Part shown: positions 56,908 to 64,000 of the stretch, piece by piece | How the letters are laid out: the number at the start of each line of letters is the position of its first letter | Position numbering within the stretch: the stretch's first letter is position 1 | NCBI GenBank assembly: GCA_022695795.1 | Contig: MU404069.1 | Location: 310,001-374,000, forward strand | Direction: 5' to 3' | Length of the DNA: 64,000 nucleotides | From: Biscogniauxia marginata | Taxonomy: Eukaryota > Ascomycota > Sordariomycetes > Xylariales > Xylariaceae | Notes under the pieces: model-generated | What the model was told of the DNA's origin: nothing | Database searches by the model: none | What the model saw: the letters and a program-made list of their open reading frames with translations, nothing else | Made by a program: the position numbers and the translations under genes

Positions 56908-57257
56908 CTATCTCTCTATCCCCTCCTCCCCGCCTCTCACGGTAGAAGTCTTTAAGCTCGTGGGCAGCCACTCCCACAGGCTCTGTGCCTTCTTCCCAGC
57001 CGTCTCCGTCTCGCACGGCTCTGTATTTGGGGTTGTGGAAGAAGAAGAAGAAGAAGAAGAAGCGAGAGGCCGTTCTTTACGCGCGGAGCCCGGTGCTAAT
57101 GCCGAAGGGGTGTCAGCTTCCGACTTGGGCTGCGCCGCGAGGGGGGAGGTAGACCCCGGATCGAGATCGCGGTATGGAGGTGTCGTTTCTGATGCCTGCT
57201 TAACTGGAGTCGTAGTCGTAGTTGGTAGGAGTAGCGCGGATAGATCTGGGGCGCTAA

Positions 57258-57289
<32 letters not shown>

Positions 57290-58617
57290 GCCGTGGTGGC
57301 CGTGGTAGTGGTACTGGTGAGGTTGGGGACCATGGACGGTAAATCGGAGCACAAGAGAGAGCGCGATATCATGCTCGCGAGTGAGGTCCGGTTGCCGGAA
57401 GCGGTTGCCGGCGGCGGTAGTAGCATCCGGCGCGTGCGTCTGTTTGTCTTAGCCGTACCGCTCGCGCCTGTCCCTTCGCCCAGCACGGAGAACATAGTAT
57501 CAACAGCATAGAGGGTCCGGCTGCTACTACTGCTGTCGTCGCCTGCACCGTCGTGAGTATGTATCGGGATCACCAGGTTGGTAGTTGGGCTGGGGGGCGG
57601 ATGCGAAGGAGACGGGTACGCAATGCACACCGTCTGCCCCGCTCTCAGGGGGCAACTCCCGTTGCGCTCGACATACAGATCCGGGTTCCGCCCGATGAAC
57701 TCCACTAGGCTGAGCCCCGTGCCCACGGATACCCCTTCGCACGTATCGCCCTCTCTGACCACGTACGGACTCGCGCAGTGCGAAGCCGTGGGTTTAGGCG
57801 CGGTCGAAGAATCAGTCGTCGTCGTCGTCGTCGTCGGGGGACGCGTAGCCGGAGTCGTAGACATGCTACTCGTAATCCCATATGCAACAACCGAGTCAGA
57901 GTCAGAGTCAGGGTTAGAGTCAGGCAGGGGAGCCGATGATGCCGGCGCAGGCCGCGAGGGGATGCAGATGATCCGCCCCTCGGGCAGGTCGCCGCACAGG
58001 CTGCCGTCGAGCCGCGGGTTATCGTCCAACAGCTCCTGGATGCTGAGGCCGTTCCGCGTGCTGATCAGACCGCAAGTGTCGCCCTTCTGGATAGCGTAGG
58101 AGACGCCGCAGATACGGGGACTTGCGGTGCTTGCATCGGCAGTTGTCGTATTTGGGCTTTGGCGAATGGGAGTGAGAGTACGAGTTGGAGCGGGACTGGA
58201 GCTGCAGTTGGAATTAGGACCGGCCGTCCCCTCTAGAGGCGTCGATTGCAGCCGTGAGGGATCGTCAGAGGGAGAGGTGCTATTTGACACCTCGTGTCCT
58301 GTAGGTATGCCCGTAGTGCTCAGGAGAGTAGTCGTGACAGGCCCGCTGTGGGCTGGAGACGAGCTTATGGGATCGTGCGGGTCGACCACGAGACTTGTTG
58401 GCGTGTATGGGGCTTGATTCTTAGCATCGGGATCAGATACCGACGTGAGGAGATTATGAGGCCTATCAAATGTTGACGATACCGTGGAGGTGAGCGTCAC
58501 AGTGCTCGTCGGGGTTGTAGTCGTAGTAACCGTACTCTCACATTCATCCTCCGCTAGAGCGACTCCGTTCCGGTCTACTACTAGAGCGACATATAATGCC
58601 CATGTAGATGGCCTCAT
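56908..58617 (-). CDS. Secreted two-LysM protein with long Ser/Thr-rich linkers
   Basis: LysM domains bind chitin or related N-acetylglucosamine polymers; fungal members act in the cell wall or mask chitin from hosts. Single exon, 569 aa. Residues 1-22 look like a weak signal peptide. LysM 1 is at about 172-220 (YAIQKGDTCGLISTRNGLS, then NPRLDGSLC and ICIP). LysM 2 is at about 283-333 (YVVREGDTCEGVSVGTGLS, then NPDL and GQTVCIA). Both keep four paired Cys. The rest is Ser/Thr/Pro-rich low complexity, likely O-glycosylated, encoded in part by triplet repeats at 57040-57063 and 57265-57295. The Met at 58617 was preferred over the one at 58692 because it puts the hydrophobic segment first. Whether it is an effector or a wall protein cannot be told. 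Confidence 0.8.
57040..57295. repeat. Coding microsatellites in the LysM gene
   Basis: A GAA repeat at 57040-57063 and a CTG/CTA repeat at about 57262-57291 encode Ser runs in the C-terminal region of the LysM protein. Both are within the open frame and could vary in length among strains. Confidence 0.75.
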
Positions 58618-59642
58618 TATAATATTTCTTGTATTAAACGTAGTCTTTAATGGCTTTTGTGTCTCCAAGGGCCTGGCTTTCCATGAAATCAATACCTATA
58701 AAAATAAAAAATCTTTTTTGGTGGATGTCGCATTCTAATAATAAATAGTTTGAAGCTCTTTATAAGGCCATGTATAGCTTTCTAAGTAATATACTTATCG
58801 ATACTGAATCGTTTTTGGTTCACATTGTAGGTGATTCAGAAGTCATTGCATAACTAGCCCCATTTGCTGAGTCAATAAGTTGCTTTGCGGTTATTGAGAA
58901 AGGGGGTAGATAGGAACAGGGAATGGTGGTATTGAGAACATCATACATCGTAACTTGGGAAATTTTTAGGAGCTTAAGACCACAGGTCCAAAGATTGATC
59001 TCAAATGTATCACAAATAGAAAAGAGCATACTACTTTGAAGTATATCGTCGACCTACCTGACTCATTCGCAGATGGGACTTCTAGAACTACTAGAAGAGC
59101 CGGTGGTGATTTGTAGCAAATGTCGTGATCGACAAGTGTAGTACTTCAAGCACCCGGGATGGTTAGGATAGACATAGTATTCAGTGGAAAGGAGCAGTTT
59201 GGATGGAAGTATTTAGTTAGCAAAACCAAAGCCCAGTCATGCACGATTTATCATGTTGAAGATTGAGTTCTTGACACTGAGCCAAATCGAAACAGCCTGT
59301 TCTTTTCGGTATCATCCTATTTCCTGATGATGCCATCATCATCTCATCACCTGAGAAGGAACCATTTCCTAAGGAAAACAATAGTACAAGCGATCCACCG
59401 TTTGGTGTAGCAATATGAACTTTTTGCCCTGCCCATGAATGACCCGCCTACCAATCAAAACGTGAAGGCAATGTTTTTTTTCTTGCCTCAAGTATTCATT
59501 AGAGTAGAGAAAGTTCCGTTCAGCGTCGCATCCATGTCTGATAGATCTCGGTTTCACTGTCATCAATTATGACAGTTGCGCGAAAAAAGAGCGTCCCAGT
59601 ACCTTCATTCATGTCTCTGCAACTTTGGGACAAATCTGACGC
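58618..59642. other. Intergenic region, about 1 kb
   Basis: Holds the promoter of the LysM gene and the 3' region of DEF1, which is transcribed toward it. AT-rich, with no gene or repeat of note. Confidence 0.55.
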
Positions 59643-62600
59643 TTAATGGTAATTGCCGCCCCAACCACCTTGCTGGCCCTGCCGGCCGCCGTAGTAATTT
59701 CCGAACCCTTGGTTAGCACCATAACCGCCATATGGGTTGGTACCATGACCCTGGCCAGCAGATCCACCGAGGCCGTATCCACTGCCGCCAGACTGGTTGC
59801 CGTGGAGGCCGTGGCTCAAGTGACTTGGGTATCCACCATAGCCGCCCATGCCTTGCTGGGTAGACTGGGGAGGCGGGAGACCAGACCCGGCCGGCGTCGC
59901 GTTTGTGGTAGAGCCTGGACGGGCCGCAGCGCCAAGGGAAGGACTAGGACCACCGGTCGCCTTCGAGTCACTGTATGGCTTCAGATCATCCGTGCCGGAG
60001 CCGGTGTTTGACGCGGGCGCATTTGGAGCGTTGAAGGATTGTCCACTTTGAGAGGGGTAAGTCGAGCCACGTCCAAATGTGTCGTGCATAGCTCCGAATC
60101 CGCCACTGGTAAGACCACCTGGAGCTCCCGATTGGGTAGAGCTAGCACGGCCGTAGTTGTCGATATTGGATCCCAAACCGCTGTCACGCCCCCCTAGTGA
60201 AGCTTGCCCAAACCCGCTAGTTGCAGGCGATGAGGCATGATCGAAGGGCCCTTGAGGCGACATACCATATTGATGAGGTTGTCCGTATAGACCTGCCTTC
60301 CCGTAAGGTCCGCCGTACCCGCCCTGGCCGTAGCCACCGCCGTACTGACTCATGTATTGAGCATAGTAAGGGCTCGAATAATACGGATGTCCATAGGGAA
60401 AAGAGTTGGCAGGAGGCTGGTGGAGATTAGACTGGGGCTGGTTAGACTGAGCAGAGGTCTGGTGTTGCGCCTGCCCGACCGGGTTCGGGGTGTTGTGTCC
60501 GCTATTGTGGGCATCAGTAGAAGCGGCAGCGCCATATCGAGTTGGCTGGGCACCACTCTGCGGATACTGGCTCAGGTTATCGTTCTGAGAAGCATTGTAG
60601 CCACTGAATCCTCGGTTCGGGGCATTGGATGCATCGTGGTGGCTTGGTGCACCTTGTTGCTGACCATAATGCTGGCCATAGTAGTTACCATACGTGTTTC
60701 TAGATTGCGGGTCTGCAGTGTAGTAAGACGAGTAGTCTCCAGGGGCAGAAGTGAATGCGCCGCTGGTCTGGGGCCCTGGGGCCTGAGTGGTAGGAGCTGG
60801 GAAGCTCTCGAAGTTTGCGGCCGAAGTGGTGGTGGCGACGGCAGCTTGCTGGCCAAAGCCATCGTATGGCTTTTGGGGGAACCCAGCAGGTTCCTGAGTG
60901 TTTGCTTGAGGTAAACGACCGTACTGTTGATTGCCTGTAGGAGCTTGCGGCGCTGTATAAATATTAGTTGGGTGATTGGCTTGTGGGTACTCTGACATAC
61001 GCTGTGTGTTTGTCGTTGCAGCGGGACCAGCCGGGGGAGCAACAGGGGTCACTGCCACATAGTTAGCGGTGTTGTTAGTGTGATGAACATGGAGGGAAGC
61101 TCTACCCGCTGTGCCAGGAGCCTGAGGCAGGGAGGTGACTGGTTTCTGAGAGAGCGGGAATGCATCCGGCCCAGACGAGGGCTGAGAGACCGGGGGTAGA
61201 GATGCACGAGGGACGGCAACTGGTGATTCGGCCGGAGGCTGAGCTCTGGTCTCCGGGTCTTCGCGGTCACCGTCAATATCATCATCGGCACCATTGAGGC
61301 TAAAAGCACCGAACTGCACAGCAGCACGATCAACCTCTCGGTTTCCAGGCATCCGAACTGCCTCTTCTTGCTCAAGTATACGTCGTTGATAACTTGGCAT
61401 CCGGGCGGCAGGGCGCTCGGTCGCCTTCAAAGCAGTAGTCGCATAGCCACTAGCAGGAGGTCGAGACACCTGGTGCTGGGCTTGCGAAGCCGAAAGCGGA
61501 GTCGCTGCATTGCTGTGTTGCTGCTGGCGGGGATCCCACGAATCGGCGGCGGTGCTCGCTGCGGTGGCAGTCTCGGGAGGGTTTGACTCGTCGGGAAGTT
61601 GTTCGAGATTTACCTTCGTCAAATCATCTTCAGGTGGGGGTAGTGCAACTTCCGGTTCTACGGTCTTGGGGGGCTCTTCTTGAGCTGGTTCCGGGGTAAT
61701 CTCCTGGGGGGGCTCTTCAACTTGGGGTGTAGGTTCGGCCGCAGCAGGCTCTACGGGAGGCAGAGGTTCAAGTACTTCGGCAGGTTTCGGCGCGGGGGCT
61801 TCCTTAGGCTTTGGAGCAGGCTTTGGAGCAGTCGATTGCCTAAGCATACTAGCCCACGTCTTAGCATGAGGAGCAGCACTGGGCTTAGTGGAAGGAGTTT
61901 CCGTGGTAACAGCAGCAGCGGGTGTGGGAGTTGCGACAGTTTCGGTATTCGAGTCGGTAGCATTCCATTCGTTCGTGGTCGAATCATCAGTCGCAGTGGC
62001 ATTGCCCCAGCCGGAAGATTCGTCGGTGGGAACAGAGAGCTGTGCATTCTCCTTCAATCGGTGGCCATTGGTGGCTGCGTGCGCAGCAGCCCTGCCTCTG
62101 CCACCGCCACGGGCTCTCTCGGCACCTCGAGCGCGTCCGCCTCGACCACCTTCCGAGCGACCACCACGAGCCGGTCTACTGTTACCAGACGATTCCGTAA
62201 GGCCAGCGGAGGGAGCAGAGTCCTTAGGCTTTGGACGGGCAGCGGGCTTCTTCGGCTTGGACACTTCACCCCATTGGGAAATTGTGCCTAGAATAGTAGC
62301 ATGTCACATTAGTAAATGAAAGAAAGAAGTAAAACTATAGGCAGCAGCAAGAGGGCAATGACGAGTAGAACGTGAGAGCCTGGTGTGAAGTGAGGGCATG
62401 GAAATGCAGTGGACAAACCTTCAGCGATGCGCGTGGCAGCGACTTCGACCTCGCCATCGGTCTCCTTCAATGCGTAGAGAATATCAGCGTCAGACCAATC
62501 GGGGAAGAGTTCCTTGATGGTGTCTAGTTTTCCGCCATATTGCTTTCTGAGTTGGATCACATCGCCATCATCGTCGAAACCGGCCGAGTCAGCAGCTGTG

Positions 62601-62719
62601 GACTTGTCACCGTTGGTTCGTCTGTTAGCGTTGCGACCACCAAAGCCTGCTCTACCACCGCGGCCACCGCCTCTGCCACGTGAGGGCGGTGCCTGAGATC
62701 TAGCCTGTACCTCAGCCAT
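59643..62719 (-). CDS. DEF1: RNA polymerase II degradation factor DEF1
   Basis: Promotes ubiquitination and removal of stalled RNA polymerase II after DNA damage; in yeast the processed N-terminal part enters the nucleus and recruits Elongin-Cullin ligase through its CUE domain. Exons 62419-62719 and 59643-62287, 981 aa. Residues 12-35 are RGG-like (SRGRGGGRGGRAGFGGR). The CUE domain is at about 60-100 (LDTIKELFPDWSDADILYAL) and is split from the rest by the intron at 62288-62418. A second Arg/Gly-rich patch follows, then a Pro/Glu-rich middle, then a very long Gln/Asn/Gly/Tyr-rich C-terminus ending GQQGGWGGNYH, typical of DEF1. Such tails are prone to phase separation. The intron phase and sites agree. 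Confidence 0.92.
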
Positions 62720-64000
62720 TGCTGGGATGGTGTAGTAAGATGTGCGTATGGATGATTCCCTTCTTGGAAGGGTAAGTCGATGAAGTAGTAGTCAAACCGG
62801 GGATGACAGGTGGCGGGAGGATGTGTTGGTCAAGAGGTGCGTAGACGCAGACGTGGGGTGGGGAGAGGGTGAGAGCTCTGGAGGTGTGGTGTTTGTGTGT
62901 TTGTGGCAGTGTGTGATTGTGGGATGGAGGAAGAAGAACAAGAACAGCTCAGGTTGGCCGAGTGCAACTCGAAATTTAATGCAGGGAAGCGGAAAAAAAG
63001 AGGCTGACTTTCGACTTTTTCTATGGTGTGGTCGAAGCGTGTAGCCGGAGTGCTGGGCGCGACAGCCGAATAATTGGCCTATTGTCCGGTGACAATGGCA
63101 ATCGAAATCTCAGAGAGAATGCTTCGGTGCTGCTACAGAACGGTAGATGAAAGAGGCGTATCCCAGACCATGTGTGCGTGTGCGTGGGTGGTGGATGTGT
63201 GTTGTTGTGAATGGGCACAATACCGATGTGAGCTGAGCTGCATGCGGTACGGTATGAAAATGGGTGGACCTTCTGGTGGATTCAGTGCTGAAGGCTTTTT
63301 CGGCTGTTGGATTTACTAAAAGTCCTTCCCGCCAGCTGATTGGCCCGCTGTTCTTGCCGCAACCCAAGAAAGCCAAGCAATATTTAGCCCTGAGTTCCAG
63401 TGGGAAAGCGCCTAAGGGAAAGAGCCAGGGAGTCCACTGGTCAGCACTGTAAAATTCTCGCCAGGTGACAAGCTTAGGCTTTTCTTCCCAGCTCAACTAA
63501 TGGCCAATCAGAAACCGTCGCTGTTTGCTACTCAGTGCAAGGTACGGAGTACATGAGTACACAAGAGAATGTGCTTAGGTAGGCACAAATCATTATTAGC
63601 GTACTGACATAAGAGCGCATTAGGAGCATAAAACTAATTTCAGGTAGAGCTGCACAACTCTACTACCGGCTCTAGAGATCACTTCCTGTGCTTTCGCCTA
63701 GACTTGAAGGCGGTGGGATTGACGTCACAAACCAAACGAGGTAACAAAAACGATGACGGAATGCTACTGTGATATTACCTAGGTACCACCAATACTCAAG
63801 AATGGGTACGGAACATGTATCCATAGATATTTGGCTACCTTCCTCATACTGTACATGTACACACGGTGCGTATGATTCAGTAAAGCGCACCCATGAATGT
63901 GACGGTTCAATAATGACCACATCCTAAGACACCTAAATACCCTGCCTTCAAAATAGGTAGCCGCCATCTAGACCTTGGTGCCTCCCGTCTTCTAAATACG
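62720..64000. other. Right-end intergenic region, 1.3 kb
   Basis: Contains the promoter and leader of DEF1 (GT-rich from 62810 to 62930 on the plus strand) and sequence of no evident coding function up to the window end. Open frames at 63110-63496 and 63074-63319 overlap on opposite strands and show no motif. Confidence 0.55.

Noticed and set aside
56960..58099. Plus-strand open frames of 183 and 173 codons
   Set aside because: Antisense to the LysM gene; their runs of Glu, Leu and Val are mirror images of its Ser/Thr repeats.
61680..62319. Plus-strand open frames of 203 and 143 codons
   Set aside because: Antisense to the low-complexity part of DEF1, with Ser/Arg-rich composition expected from the repeat.

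Overview
This window is a stretch of nuclear genome from a filamentous ascomycete (Pezizomycotina, most like a Sordariomycete). The genes carry short introns (about 50-190 bp) with GT..AG ends and CTAAC-type branch sites. The encoded families (HET domain, OTT_1508-like deaminase, Zn2Cys6 regulator, LysM protein, ATG11, fungal CENP-H) fit that group, and there are no operons or bacterial features. I rebuilt 22 coding loci by hand, joining exons wherever splice sites and protein similarity agreed; each multi-exon model called intact closes in frame. I recognised no tRNA, rRNA or CRISPR array.

Left part (1-24.5 kb), mostly housekeeping: an uncharacterised six-exon fungal gene (192-1714, -), a long gene-poor stretch, NHP6 HMG-box protein (4324-4940, -), another gene-poor stretch of almost 5 kb, kinetochore CENP-H/Fta3 (9723-10589, -), autophagy scaffold ATG11 (11400-15734, +), mitochondrial ribosomal protein bL9m (17042-18276, -), a C2H2-like protein (18888-19927, -), and two unknown proteins (21717-22472 and 23850-24521, +).

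Middle part (26-46 kb), mixed metabolism and accessory genes: a HET-domain gene broken by an in-frame TAG (26631-28472, +), succinate-semialdehyde dehydrogenase with an assembly gap in intron 3 (30081-32320, +), class II fructose-bisphosphate aldolase (33668-34860, -), a Ubp16-like membrane-anchored deubiquitinase whose frame stays open for 160 codons past its TAG (38119-40158, -), an F-box-like protein (41697-42668, -), and an OTT_1508-like deaminase-fold protein (44245-45912, +).

Right part: 46.7-53.8 kb looks like a decaying secondary-metabolite locus. It holds a rhodopsin-like fragment, a MITE-like element, a Zn2Cys6 regulator lacking its third zinc-binding cysteine, a truncated enoyl-reductase-like fragment, an intact short-chain dehydrogenase, and an MFS transporter pseudogene. 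The promoters of the dehydrogenase and the transporter share a CGG/CCG palindrome that fits the AflR-type consensus. Beyond an AT-rich gap lie a probable mitochondrial unknown (54859-55965, +), a two-LysM secreted protein (56908-58617, -) and the RNA polymerase II degradation factor DEF1 (59643-62719, -).

Most genes act independently, as is normal for a fungal chromosome. The one plausible functional group is the 47.7-53.8 kb locus, where regulator, oxidoreductases, exporter and shared promoter palindromes point to a former co-regulated pathway. All calls come from reading the sequence; no database search was possible.
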